Assembly (NCBI GenBank): GCA_003427395.1
Contig: BFEA01000178.1
Location: 1,389,178-1,424,743 of the forward strand
DNA from: Chara braunii
Lineage: Eukaryota; Streptophyta; Charophyceae; Charales; Characeae
DNA: 35,566 nucleotides
Direction of reading: 5' to 3'
Below the pieces are notes generated by a model, which was given only the letters and a program-made list of their open reading frames with translations, did not search any database and was not told the DNA's origin. The stretch's first letter is position 1, and each line of letters begins with the position of its first letter. A program made the position numbers and the translations under genes. This document shows, one piece after another, positions 9,720-20,673 of the stretch.

Positions 9720-11675
9720 GGTTTGTTCTGTCGATGATCCATTTGTTAGTGGGGACACATCTATGGATGATTTACCACTGTAGGGAGGCGAATTTCACCG
9801 GTCTTTCCTTCACCCCTTTTAATCACTGTCGGCCTGTAACTTGGTCATCAACTAGGTTAAGGTGTCTCTTTCACTTGTCCTCTAACCCTCCCTATACATT
9901 CCACCCTGGCCTGAAAATCCTGGAAGTGGTTTTCGCTGTCTGCCCAGTCTGGCCCCGCTCCCATTGCCATTCAAGTGGGTTCACAACTAAGCAGGACAGG
10001 GGGACTTTCGGTCGGTCCGTTCCTTAGGGTCACCACCCGGGCTAGGGGGATTGAAAATATCAACGGTTCAAGCATGTACGCCAACTTGCGAGCTTAGCGT
10101 AGGGAGGGTGTTAGTTGTTAAGTCGTTTTCCAATCTTTGGTTACCTCATCCCATATGTCCCCCACCCGAAGAACATCGTGTTTGACCGACGAAGCCCACT
10201 AGGGTTCCGAGGTGAAGAAGACCCGGCCTTGCCTATCTGCGATTGCCCTATTTCCAAACAGGGGTTGGCATAAAATTTCCTCCATACGTTGAGAGTGCGG
10301 CCCGTCCGGGATCAACATCCTTCTGTTGATGACGAGGTTGACCCAAAATTTGTCTCTTGCTAGATTTTGTCCTGCCACTCCCCTGTCCCCTTCGTCTCGT
10401 GAGTGCGAGTTGGCTCGGGGGATAGACCAATACCGGTCGTCGAGCCATATGAGCGGGTCCACTCTATGATCGGTTCTTGGTGCAAGTCTGCGGATTTGTT
10501 CGCTGGCCAGATCCCACCAAGGGGGGTTTAAGCCGACAATCAATCTTTTAACCCATTAGATTGATATAGTCATGGCTTGAAAAGAGGGATCAAACAAGCT
10601 TAATCCTCCCTTGGTTTTAGGTTGGATCAGCGTATCTCACACCACCAGCTTAATCATGTTTTGTTGTTTATGATCCCCTCGCCGGAGAAAGACCTCTTAG
10701 TATTTTTTTAGGGCCTTGACACTACTCTTTCCCTGGTGCCAGAGGGCTGATTTATACCAAATAGATGCCAACATTACGTTATTATTGATCAGCGCCTCCC
10801 CTAAAATAGAGGTGTTTCAAAAAAAAAAAAAAAAAAAAAAAGTGTTTTTGTTTCCCTATTTGTGCATTTTTTCCAACAGAGGCCTAGTAATTTATTCGTC
10901 GTTGCTCGTCGGTGGTCCTTGAGCGGAGAGTGTCACCCAAGAACTCGGATTTGTTCCTTTAGAAGTCTCCTGTCCAGGGGGGTGAACCCCATGGAAGTAG
11001 ACCCACTTGCCTTACGTTTTACCTCCCAGTTGACAGGCATGTCTGACACCTGGGTGAAGCGACCCATCAGAGCTTCAATTTCTGCCATATTACTTTGGGT
11101 GGTCTTTACTGGCATTGTCAGGTTATTCCTCGAACATCGAGCAAACATATATGAACTCCTCTATAATATCTACCAGATGGAGACTAGAGATCATTTTGTT
11201 AGTTCTCAGATTAGCAGCCAAAGCGTTCATTACTACGAGGAAAAGGAATGGTGTTATTGGGTCTCCCTACCGCAAAGAGCGTTGCAATTAGATTTTCAGA
11301 GCTAAGAGCCCATCACCTGCACCCATATCGTCGCTTTGTGGTGGAGTATCGTTATGCAATCCCGAAATTCCACACCAAAGTTTATTTTGTGCAAACATTT
11401 TTCCAGGAATCTTCAATCTATGTGATCGTAAGCTTTTTCAAAATCGATAAACACTATGGTCACGTTTTGTCGTAACTCTGTCGATAGTTTAATTAATTCA
11501 TTGACCAATAACACATTATCCCGGATGTTCCTATTATGCATGAACCTCGTTTGCGCAGGCTGGATTATGTCCTCTAGGATCAATATCATTTTGTTGGCTA
11601 ACGCCTTTGCCACCAGCTTGTATACCACACTTAGGAGAATCATCGATCGGTAATTCTTTATGCTTGTTTTGTCTC
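9720..11675 (-). pseudogene. Truncated, decayed LINE ORF2 (non-LTR reverse transcriptase)
   Basis: Read from 11675 downward, several frames spell a plant-type LINE ORF2. It opens with KNYRSMILLSVVYKLVAKAL, then QPAQTRFMHNRNIRDNVLL and VFIDFEKAYDHID (palm motif A, Asp present, about 11440). GDPITPFLFLVVMNAL (motif B) follows, then FTQVSDMPVNWE (about 11030). Further on are WDTLIQPKTKGGLSLFD, NPPWWDLASEQIRRL and VGDIWDEVTKDW (about 10140). The endonuclease domain is absent, as in 5'-truncated insertions. The YADD catalytic box expected between motif B and the FTQVS segment is missing. Frameshifts, stops and an A/T run (10819-10841) break the frame. Similarity is weak below about 10100. It is not functional. 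Confidence 0.85.
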
Positions 11676-12640
11676 ATTAAATTGGATTTCACGTGATAGT
11701 GAGACCCTCAGGGCATCGCTAGGCGGAGTTCTCTAGCCAGTAACATGCCTGTCAGTTATATGCACACTTGGTACGAGCATCGATAGGCATATAAATTAGT
11801 TTGTGCACCCATGAACTGCTGAAATATAGACCAAAGCAGGAATCCAGACGTTATTAGACATAATAATGAATTAATTACTTGGGGCAAGTCAACTCCATGA
11901 TGATACCTCGAGGCCGTCACCCTTCTAAAACGGAGGAAAGAGAGGGGGGGGGGGGGGGGGGGGGGGGGACTTGGTAGGAGCTCATCAATGCCCTAAAACA
12001 AAAAAGAAGTGTGACATCATGAATTCGGAGAGAACTTAGACTTATCTTCCAAACATGTCATACCCAAGAACTCAATAAAGATTAAACCCCTGAAAAGTAT
12101 GTTGCAGTCTCTCCAGTCATCTGTTCAAATTGGAACAATACAAGAAAGATAAGCATGACCAATGCACAAGGATAACACACATTAATCGAGAAATTGTACA
12201 AAAAAAAAAAAAGGTGTATTGTACAACAGTCAGCGTCAACGCAACTAGTACGGATGTTAGCATGAATGCGGTTACTACAGACGTGAGTCTGTCCATTGTT
12301 CGGACTGATTTGCTGTTGTGCACTTGCCAACCAGAGGACTTCACGAAATCATGTGATACAGAAACTCAAATATGAGACTCGATCCTCTGCAAACCATTCT
12401 ACTCACCGTAGACACAAAAGAGAACAAATATGGCGGTGTACTTCCCATGTTCTTGCGGAACATTTATTCTCGTTTTGCGCGTTTGGAAAGTTATCGTGGG
12501 TGACCATAAATGCATCGGTACCTGATAAGGGTCTCACCACACCACTCTTGAAATAAAGAGTTTAAAAAGCTATCAAACATTTTCAAGAGTTATATTTTCA
12601 AAAGTTATTTACCCTATGTCTACGCCTATACGAATATGGG
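11676..12640. other. Stretch with no recognisable gene
   Basis: Unique-looking DNA with a 25-base G run at 11944-11968 and an A-run at 12200. A 45-bp segment at 11878-11924 is shared with 30493-30538. Open frames are short and unrecognised. Confidence 0.5.
11878..11924. repeat. Short dispersed repeat (pairs with 30493-30538)
   Basis: CTTGGGGC, then about ten variable bases, then ATGATGATACCTCGAGGCCG. The partner at 30493 has ATGATGATATCTCAAGGCCG at the same spacing. It may be a fragment of a larger interspersed repeat; neither flank extends the match clearly. Confidence 0.55.
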
Positions 12641-12644
12641 TTAT

Positions 12645-12705
12645 TCATACGTTCGAACGACCGTCCGAACGGACCCCTTGCCAGTCGTATCGCCGTTCGG
12701 AGGAA
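12645..12705. repeat. CGTTCG / CGAACG word cluster
   Basis: CGTTCGAACG (palindrome), CCGTCCGAACGG and CCGTTCGG occur within 60 bases of otherwise AT-rich DNA. The arrangement resembles the cluster at 1-108 and the CGTACG clusters, and is followed by a G-rich stretch and then A-tracts. It is probably one end of a word-bearing element; no partner end was identified. Confidence 0.45.
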
Positions 12706-12848
12706 AAGGAAGCCTTGGGGGAGTGGGGGGAGGATTTAGAGGGAGGGGGAGGGTGACGCATGTCGGCGGTCACCCTTTAGATACAAAAAAATAAGGGAAT
12801 TTTTTTTTTTTAAATTTGATCGGAAAGTTTTAAAAAAAGACAGAAAAG

Positions 12849-12930
12849 ATTGATTGATTGATTGATTGATTAATTGATTGATTGATTGATTGATTGACTG
12901 ATTGACCGATTAATTGATTGATTGATTAAA
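12849..12930. repeat. (GATT)n microsatellite
   Basis: About 20 GATT units with a few substitutions, starting after an A-rich AAAAGATT junction. Similar tracts lie at 13124-13311, 13365-13430 and 35354-35566. Confidence 0.95.
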
Positions 12931-13123
12931 AAGATTGCCCAAATACCTAAAAGAAAAAGAATCATTGAAAATGTTAAATATTTTACTGAATCCATAATCC
13001 GATATTTGTATTTATCCCCATTATCCTTGATAGTCAGAATAGTAATTAGTATGAGTAAGCTTCACACCTCACGATGTTTTTACTTCTCGCCTTTTCAAGT
13101 GATGATCTTTCACTTTGTATGAT

Positions 13124-13186
13124 ATTGATTGATTGATTGATTGATTAATAGACTGATTGATTCATTGATTGATTGATTGATTAGTA

Positions 13187-13217
<31 letters not shown>

Positions 13218-13219
13218 AA

Positions 13220-13310
<91 letters not shown>

Positions 13311-13430
13311 TTGCAGTGGAAAGGAAAAATTAAAAATTAAAAAAATCAACGTCCGAACCCTTTATTGTTTTTGATTGATTGATTAATTGTTTGATTGAAA
13401 AATTGATTCATCGATTGATCGATTGATATA
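13124..13430. repeat. Long (GATT)n microsatellite, two blocks
   Basis: A near-pure GATT run to 13311 is interrupted by about 55 bases and resumes at 13365-13430 with more substitutions. The AT-rich element copy A begins immediately to the right. Minus-strand frames of Asn-Gln-Ser-Ile repeats come from this tract. Confidence 0.95.
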
Positions 13431-13432
13431 TT

Positions 13433-13962
13433 CCTTCAACAGAAAAATTCCCACGAGAAATGAAAGTTGAAAAAACATTTCATAAAAAAAAAATCCTTCA
13501 TATTTATAAATTATCATTTCAATGTTCGTACAATTCTAAATTTTTCAGTTTTATTTGATAAGTTCCCGTCTAAATATCAGCTTTCCCTTCCAAGTACATC
13601 TATATATTCAAAATGTAATGAAAGTCAGGACGAGTTTATGAAATGTTTTAATTAAATTTTCATTCAAATACAACAAATATCTTCTAATTTAGATTGGATT
13701 AACCTATTTATAACTGAAAATCCTTACTTAGAATGACAGTCCAATAAAAATATTTCATGAACTCATTCAGAATTTCATTCCATCTCTAGCAAGCAGTCCA
13801 AATAAGAAGGGATACTCTATTCTTGGAATGAAAGTTTGCTGGTAAGATGAAAATTTTTAAAATTGGAATGACATTTTTAAAGATGGAATGAAAATTTAAA
13901 ATTTAGATTGTAATTTTACTATAGAATGATTATTTATTTTTGGGAATTTTTTCCGTTGTTGA
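13433..13962 (-). mobile_element. AT-rich MITE-like element, copy A
   Basis: A ~530-bp unit with inverted ends. The left end reads CCTTCAACAGAAAAATTCCCA; the right end read on the minus strand is CAACAACGGAAAAAATTCCC, so the two agree over about 18 bases. It sits inside a GATT microsatellite, which resumes at 13960. The same sequence recurs on the plus strand at 14545-15070 and 15585-16100. It has no coding capacity. Internally the word CATTCCA or TGGAATG, usually as ACTTTCATTCCA, recurs about ten times in both orientations. This fits a non-autonomous DNA element, superfamily unknown. Confidence 0.65.
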
Positions 13963-13994
13963 TTGATTGATTGGTTGGGGGAGTGTCGTCCCCC

Positions 13995-14185
13995 CCCTCC
14001 TCCCCCTCCCCCCCACGCACACACACACACACACACTCTCACATACACATGTGCATACGGGCGAACAAAGACACATACACACACACACTCACACGATCGC
14101 ACACACACACGCTTGTAAATATGCCCACACATGCACACACGCACATACACACACGTGCATGTACACACATAAACAAACATACATA

Positions 14186-14229
<44 letters not shown>

Positions 14230-14240
14230 TTCTCTCTATA
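13995..14240. repeat. C-rich, (CA)n and (CT)n microsatellites
   Basis: A C-rich stretch (13990-14014) is followed by impure CA repeats to about 14190 and CT repeats to 14240. This is the middle of the loop between the two inverted AT-rich copies. Frames through it are artefacts. Confidence 0.9.
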
Positions 14241-14450
14241 CGCGCGTGCGTGTACATGTGGGCGCACGTGGACGCACACTAAGAGAGTGGGAGACAAAGG
14301 GAGCGCTTGGTCCCTCACACAGGTGCGCGCTAATGCATTTTTTATATATATATAAATTAATCAATCAATGAATCGACAGCCAATCATTTTGCAATCAATC
14401 AATCAATTAATCAATTAACCAACCAAATTTTGTTGATTTATTTTCGTTTT

Positions 14451-14456
<6 letters not shown>

Positions 14457-14498
<42 letters not shown>
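14457..14498. repeat. (TA)n microsatellite
   Basis: About 20 TA units. AATC repeats (14360-14420), the complement of GATT, lie just to the left, so GATT-type repeats flank the loop region in inverted orientation. Confidence 0.95.
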
Positions 14499-14502
<4 letters not shown>

Positions 14503-14544
14503 AGATAATTCGAAAAACTATTTTGAGTTATGGTGTTCTGAGCA

Positions 14545-15070
14545 GAGTTGGTAATTAAATTTTTGAGAATTAAATAATCATTTTATAGTAAAATTACATT
14601 ATAAATTTCAAATTTTCATTCCATCTTTAAAAATGTCATTCCAATTTTAAAATTTTCCGCCTTACTTGCAAACTTTCATTTCAAGAATAGGGTATCCATT
14701 CTTATTGGACTGCATGCTAGAGATGGAATGAAAGTCTGGATGAGTTCATGAAATATTTTAATTGGACTATCATTCTAAGTAAGGATTTTCAGTCATAAAT
14801 AGGCTTAATCCAATCTAAGTTAAAAAATATTTGTTGTGGTAGAATGAAAGTTTAATTAAAACATTTCATAAACTCGTCCACACTTTCATTCCATCTTGAA
14901 CAAATAGATGTAGTTGGAAGGGAAAGCTCACATTTAAACGGTAATTTATCAAATAAAACTGAAAATCTTAGAATTGCATGAACATTGGAATGATAATTTA
15001 TAAATATGAAGGAATGTTTTTTATGGAATGTTTTGTCAACTTTCATTTCTCGTGGGAATTTTTTTATTGA
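14545..15070 (+). mobile_element. AT-rich MITE-like element, copy B
   Basis: Reverse complement of copy A over nearly its full length, about 80-85% identical by eye. Shared landmarks in order are TTTTCATTCCATCTTTAAAA, GGACTGCATGCTAGAGATGG, TCATGAAATATTTTAATTGG, CATTTCATAAACTCGT and TTTCATTTCTCGTGGGAATT. Its left end is decayed. Copies A and B together form an inverted repeat with 530-bp arms and a ~580-bp loop. Confidence 0.75.
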
Positions 15071-15140
15071 ATCTCTTTCAATGGGTCCCACATGTGTGTC
15101 AATATTCCAAACAACTATATCTATATGTATATATATCGGA

Positions 15141-15295
15141 CTCTAGAGCACAAAACGATCTACATCCCCATATTTTGTATTTAGTTTTTTCTTTGGGGGG
15201 GGGAAGGGGTTCGACACCTCGTACGGACACATACAAACGACCGTACGACCGTCCGTATAAACCTTCGTACGACGTACAGGGGTATTCACAATTTA
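15141..15295 (-). mobile_element. Element end with CGTACG words and the shared core
   Basis: Read on the minus strand, an apparent end near 15295 (ATACCCCTGTACGTCG) is followed by a cluster of CGTACG words at 15215-15280. A pyrimidine/purine-rich stretch comes next, then the core at 15180-15141: TACAAAATATGGGGATGTAG and ATCGTTTTGTGCTCTA. The same core lies inside the elements at 19961, 24496 and about 33335. The end resembles the cluster at 35085 (ACCCC, GTAC, TACGAGG, CGGTCGTACG). The far end was not found; copy B of the AT-rich element lies in that direction. Confidence 0.5.
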
Positions 15296-15584
15296 AACCT
15301 TCACAAACATCACTTTTAAAAGTGTGGCTCCTTTTTGTTTTCTTTATGACATGTGGAGTTACCCCTATTGGAGTCATTTTTTTTTTCTTTCTTCTCTTCT
15401 TTATTCCGATATACGCAACTAGTGTTGGACGACCAAAGCCATTCAGTCCGTCACCCAAAATTAGAAAGAGTGGGATCTCAAGATTCTCAACTGTTCATAT
15501 AAGCGGTGTTTCACGACGTCTTTTATTAAATGTCTCTTGGCAAATTACAGTGTCGGAACAAACCTCTATTTTTCCCTTCAACAA

Positions 15585-16100
15585 TTTGTTTTTTCATGAT
15601 TAAATAATATTATATACTAAAATTACATTCTAAATTTTAAATTTTCATTTAATCTTAAAAAATGTTATTTCACTTTTAAAATTTTTCATCTTACTTGAAA
15701 ACTTTCATTCCAAAAATGGGGTATCCTTTCTTATTTGACTGCATGCTAGAGGTGGAATGAAAGTCTTGATGAGTTCATGAAATATTGTAATTGGACTGCC
15801 ATTCTGTATAATGATTTTCAGTCATAAATACGTTTATCCAATTTAAATTAGAAGATATTTGTTGTAGTAGAATGAAAGTTTAATTAAGACATTTCATAAA
15901 CTCGTTCAGACTTTCATTTCATCTTCAACAAATAAATGTAGTTGGAAAGAAAAACTCATTTTCAGATGGAAACTTATCAACTAAAATTGAAAAATTTCTA
16001 ATTGGACGAACATTGAAATGATAATTTTTAAATAAGAAGTTTTTTTTTAATGGAATGTTTTTTCAACTTTCATTTCTGTGGGATTTTTTCTGTTGTTGGT
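15585..16100 (+). mobile_element. AT-rich MITE-like element, copy C
   Basis: Third copy, direct orientation relative to copy B. It has the same landmarks (GACTGCATGCTAGAGGTGG, TTCAGTCATAAATA, CATTTCATAAACTCGT). Its right end (GGGATTTTTTCTGTTGTTGG) matches the inverted ends of copy A well. The left end at about 15581 is diverged. Confidence 0.75.
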
Positions 16101-16104
16101 TACT

Positions 16105-18870
16105 ACCTAATTCTAACCCCATTTTTTAGTCCTATAAACTGAATGACTAGATAATTTCGTTGGGTTACCTAACACGTTTTCAACTATGTTTCTTTTAGTT
16201 TGAACTAACGAATTATTAGTTGGAAAGGAGTGTGAGACGCCTCTCGTGGTCCGTTTTAGTTAGCTCAATTGATGCCAAATTAAACCATAAATTCTACAAA
16301 TTTAATAATAAAATTTAAATATATAAAAAAAACAATGAAAAGCAAAAACAACAATAGATTAATATTTGATATTTCTTCTTTTTTATCACCTTATTAATTT
16401 GTATCAAATTTATTCATTATTTACCCTTATATGACATATGTATTTTGTGAGTTTGATTCAACACCTTTATTGGGGTTGTTGCGTATCGTAAGGGTTGTTC
16501 GATTTTGTGAGTCACATGTGACGCGAGTCGATTCTGTGTTTCGTGTATTGGGTGATGGTTGTGGACTATTGGTTGGGCATTAGCAGCGGATTTTTCGTGA
16601 TCATTGCGACTTAAATCAACAGAGATATCTCGACCGATTGTGCCACAAAATCCCACGGTACTGATTCATAACCTAATTGAGGCAGAGGGTCATGTTACAT
16701 GAATTCAGGTTACCATAATTGCCTAACTAACATCAGTTTTGGCTACGATAAATAAGTCACTAATCATTTCTAATGAAAATACTTGACTCGGCGGTATTGG
16801 ATCCGGTTATGACGGTTGGTCTAAGTTCCATCTAACGACATTTATCTCGAGAAAACCGTTCGTTCAATGGTACAGACTCTGCGGATTCGGATCCAGTTAC
16901 GGTTTCTAGTCAATGGTCTGGATTCACCCCAAGCAGTATGATTTTATGAGAAATCATTCTAGTACGGTACCTTTGCTGAACCTATCACTGAAGTTCTGCC
17001 TCGGGACAAATAGAGACCCTAAAGCCGTGATACATCTCTGTTTCAGGCCATACATCCGGAATGATTCTGATTTGCTGTTGTTTGATTACCGGGGCCAAAG
17101 CCTCGACCTCGACAAAGTAGTTATGGATGGTGAAAAGCCTGGGTCTGTAGCCCTGGTACTACCGGCTACTCTCCGCTTGATGCCGAGACCGTGCCACAAA
17201 GGAGATATAGCGCAGACCAGCGAGACTGGGGGGGGTGAGGTAGAGAGAAAGAGAAGGAGATGAAGAGAAGAGCACCGTGAGATCGAGTTTCCGTGCAAGG
17301 TTGGAGGGGAGACAAATCATCAGCTGAGGAAAACCTGACAGGGTTTAGGAAATAACTATGAAACACTTGTCACAATGAATGATTGCCTAGAAGACGAGAT
17401 TTGACGGCAAAACAAGACGTGTACCACCCATCTCATCTGAAGCGGCTCGACTTGCCTCGATGATCTAATACCCACAAGAGGTTAACGGGGCATCTGGTTT
17501 TCAGGCCTGACATTTCTAAAATTAGGGTTTTGGGCTCAAATTTCATGTTTTTTTGGAATTTCAAGTTTTTGTTATATATGCATTTTGATAGGGTTAATTA
17601 GGTTGAATGTGAATGACTGTCAGGTAACGAGCTTCTCTGCTCCAAGATCTGTCGAGAGGTTTATGTCAGATAAAGAGATCATTATTAATTTTTTTATTTC
17701 TATTTTTTTGTTGGCATGGGTGACAATTTTCTTATGGTGAGTGACGCTGCGTAGCAGCAGCGAGTAGAAGAATATTGAAAATAGCAGTGAATCCGTATGT
17801 ATTCTTGCTAATGATTCATTCACATTTCTTCATTTGATAAGTAACACGGTAAGTCGTATGGCACTTGGAGCGGATCATGATTAATGCACCATTTAATATT
17901 CAAACTGAAGATCTATTTTGAAGGTTTATCCCCAATTCAAATCTCTTTTCAACACTTAATGAAGGGAACAGCGCTGCGCTCCTTCTGTCTACTAGCTCGC
18001 CCTAAGGGGAGAGAGATAGTGTAGAGAGAGAGAGAGTGCTCAAAGCATCAAAGAAAAAGAGAGAGGGAAAGAAAGAGAGTGAGTTAGTGGACGTGGTTAA
18101 GTGAAACGAGGAGGGACAAAGTGTGGTGATCATATCTTGATTTTCAATGTAGCACACCAGGCCGTCGATACGGTCAAAGCCCATTCAAACAAGAGACCAC
18201 TGTGTAATCAGTGGTCGAGAGTGCAATCTTAGAATAGTGAATAAGTGAGCAGGAAGGAGAGTGTGTGTCAAGGAGAGAATGAGAGAGAGAGACCTCAAAG
18301 TTGAAAACAACGTCTCCAGCAGTGGCTCCCTCAAATACCCCACATGTTGTCGTGCACACGGCCTAGTGTCTGATGGGACAACTGAAACATTTGTTTAAAA
18401 ATGTTGCAAACTCTGTATCGAGCAAAATACCTCAGAAAATTAACAACGCCTAGAGATAAGGTGACACACTGCCCCCTTCTTGAGTGGAAAAATTATTTAC
18501 TGACTTTTTTTTTTTTGTGAATATTTTATAAGCCAAATCAGTGATTACATGTGACTGGAAAGCAAACCACATCTATATCATGGACAGTCAGTGACGCTCA
18601 ACGACGACGTTGCACACCATCCCCCTTGTCGGAAGAAAGAGAGCTTTAGATCATGTACTCAATTAAATACTCTTGAAATTTCATAAAGACCGTAATCCGG
18701 CGGTGAAGGAATCGAGTCATCATCTGGCCTTCAAGTCTCTTTTACTGTTCACCGTCCCTGAGCGTCGAGCTCTTGGAGAGGTGAAAAATAAAGATCTTTA
18801 TATAATTATTTTTCAATGGGTGATCCCATTAGGATCGGTCTTTTGCACTTCGGCTAAGTAATTGTCTGGG
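16105..18870. other. Long stretch with no recognisable gene
   Basis: The left part is AT-rich and the rest mixed. The longest frames (16417-16656 minus, 16913-17263 plus) match nothing I know. There are GA-rich patches at 18006-18085 and 18250-18295. I looked here for the missing 3' LTR of the Ty3 element and saw no convincing match to 26907-27180. Confidence 0.5.
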
Positions 18871-18879
18871 CGGAAGCGA

Positions 18880-19868
18880 GATCCACTGATTCGTGTGACA
18901 TTGATTAATATGCAACTGGCATTTTGTTTGGTCACCATAAATACAAAAGAGGACTGTGATCTGTTTCCCTCGAACCTCGCAATATTGTGAATGCTAAAGC
19001 CTGGTCAAGTAGAACAATTGCATATAGGTACGAGGGGTATCCGTCAACTTGCTCAACGATTCAGGATGATCCTCTGTTTATCGACTTGTAATGATGTTCA
19101 TTGGCAAACATTCAACTAGTACACCTTGAGCCAAAACAATCATTGCACAAGTTGAAAAACTGACAGATTGCAAGGAGTTGGATCGTGAAGTTCTTCCATT
19201 CATTACTTATAAAGCGCGAGTCTCAATCACTTACAAGGTTTTTGGGGGTTCTGAACTGCAAAATATACTTATGGTAAAACTCACGGATCAAAACTCCAGT
19301 TGGGGCATGAGTTCGCAATGTAGTCAAATTTACGAATTAGAAAAAACGATCAACAATCATCATCATTTGCGAATAACCATTCTTACTTATCTTTCCCATG
19401 TCCATAAAGTCGATAGAGACAGACTCTCCGACACAGTTGAGAATAGGAAGGGGTTTAAGCAGCCCCATGGACTTTTGTCTTGATGATTTGATTCGTTGAC
19501 ATGCTTGACACTCAACCACAAACTTTTAGTAGATCCTTTAGTACTAGTCCAATGAAACTATTATAATACGTTTCTGTAAGCATTTGCCATGTCGAAGTGT
19601 CTACTCCGGCCGTGAGCCAAGTCCAAGAAGTGTGTGCGAAGAGGCTCATGGTTGGGTACGCACAAACAATCATTCTTTCCATAACGTCGGAAACAAGTCC
19701 TTCGCATTCGTGAAAGTTAGGTTGACTGTTGGGGTCAACCCGAAATTGATCAACGATTGGACTAAGGTCCGGGTCCTTGGCTGTTTGTTCTACGAGCTCC
19801 ACTTTCAGCTTCTTCCATATGTCGTAAACATTCATAAGGCAAGTCATATACTTATAGTGGCGAGACAA
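18880..19868 (-). pseudogene. Ty3/gypsy integrase (decayed)
   Basis: On the minus strand the end of the RNase H linker (VVDALSRHYK, about 19885) leads into a zinc-finger region, broken across frames, that ends in CQACQRIKS. The core start follows: LLKPLPILNCVGESVSIDF, then GYSQMMMIVDRFF (about 19340), the first catalytic Asp segment. In another frame come RTPKNLVSD and DSRFISNEWK, the second Asp segment (about 19230). Weaker similarity continues to about 18880. The enzyme would insert retrotransposon cDNA into the host genome. Frameshifts and stops make it inactive. No chromodomain was recognised. Confidence 0.8.
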
Positions 19869-19952
19869 TGCATCGACAACTCGACTATAACAATTTTTTT
19901 TTTAATTTTAAGTCAAAATAAAAAAACTCAATCTCATATAACCAGCGAGTCG

Positions 19953-19960
19953 CCGTAGGG
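19953..19960. repeat. 8-bp target-site duplication, left
   Basis: CCGTAGGG, repeated exactly at 21765-21772, flanks the 1804-bp insertion in the RNase H region. Confidence 0.75.
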
Positions 19961-20148
19961 CTGTGAGTCTGAATATCGATTTAACGCGGGTTCCGCGTTG
20001 AAAGATTCAACGCGCGTTGAATCCGAGTTGAATCCCCGCTGAAAAGTCTGTCAGACGGGTTACAATGGGACCTGTGATGATTTTTTTTCGCAGGCTGGAA
20101 AAAAAAAAAAAAAAAAAAAAAAAAAGATTGTAAATCTTTTCGAGCTCT

Positions 20149-20588
20149 NNNNNNNNNNNNNNNNNNNNNNNNNNNNNNNNNNNNNNNNNNNNNNNNNNNN
20201 NNNNNNNNNNNNNNNNNNNNNNNNNNNNNNNNNNNNNNNNNNNNNNNNNNNNNNNNNNNNNNNNNNNNNNNNNNNNNNNNNNNNNNNNNNNNNNNNNNNN
20301 NNNNNNNNNNNNNNNNNNNNNNNNNNNNNNNNNNNNNNNNNNNNNNNNNNNNNNNNNNNNNNNNNNNNNNNNNNNNNNNNNNNNNNNNNNNNNNNNNNNN
20401 NNNNNNNNNNNNNNNNNNNNNNNNNNNNNNNNNNNNNNNNNNNNNNNNNNNNNNNNNNNNNNNNNNNNNNNNNNNNNNNNNNNNNNNNNNNNNNNNNNNN
20501 NNNNNNNNNNNNNNNNNNNNNNNNNNNNNNNNNNNNNNNNNNNNNNNNNNNNNNNNNNNNNNNNNNNNNNNNNNNNNNNNNNNNNNNN
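20149..20588. other. Assembly gap (440 N)
   Basis: Unknown bases inside nested element 1, next to an A-tract on the left and a (CA)n tract (20589-20668) on the right. The stated length may be an estimate. The three long frames spanning it are artefacts. Confidence 1.
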
Positions 20589-20589
20589 A

Positions 20590-20668
<79 letters not shown>
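20589..20668. repeat. (CA)n microsatellite at gap edge
   Basis: About 40 CA units with one TCG interruption, continuing as impure CA repeats to about 20780. Probably the cause of the gap. Confidence 0.95.

Positions 20669-20673
<5 letters not shown>

Noticed and set aside
12849-13430. Regular short repeats that might suggest a CRISPR array
   Set aside because: The unit is a 4-base microsatellite with no spacers, and the DNA is eukaryotic.
13896-14371. Frames rich in Thr-His or Cys-Val
   Set aside because: Products of the CA/CT microsatellites.
12638-15295. A single 2.7-kb element from the CGTTCG cluster to the CGTACG cluster
   Set aside because: The words differ, and the similar GGTTATTCA / GGGTATTCA motifs at the two places are in the same orientation, not inverted.
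16913-17263. 116-residue plus-strand frame as a gene
   Set aside because: No recognisable domain and no supporting splice or promoter context; the C-terminal Arg/Glu-rich part is GA-rich low-complexity DNA.
18006-18300. Possible 3' LTR of the Ty3 element
   Set aside because: The only likeness to 26907-27180 is shared GA-richness; no aligned stretch or TG/CA ends were found.
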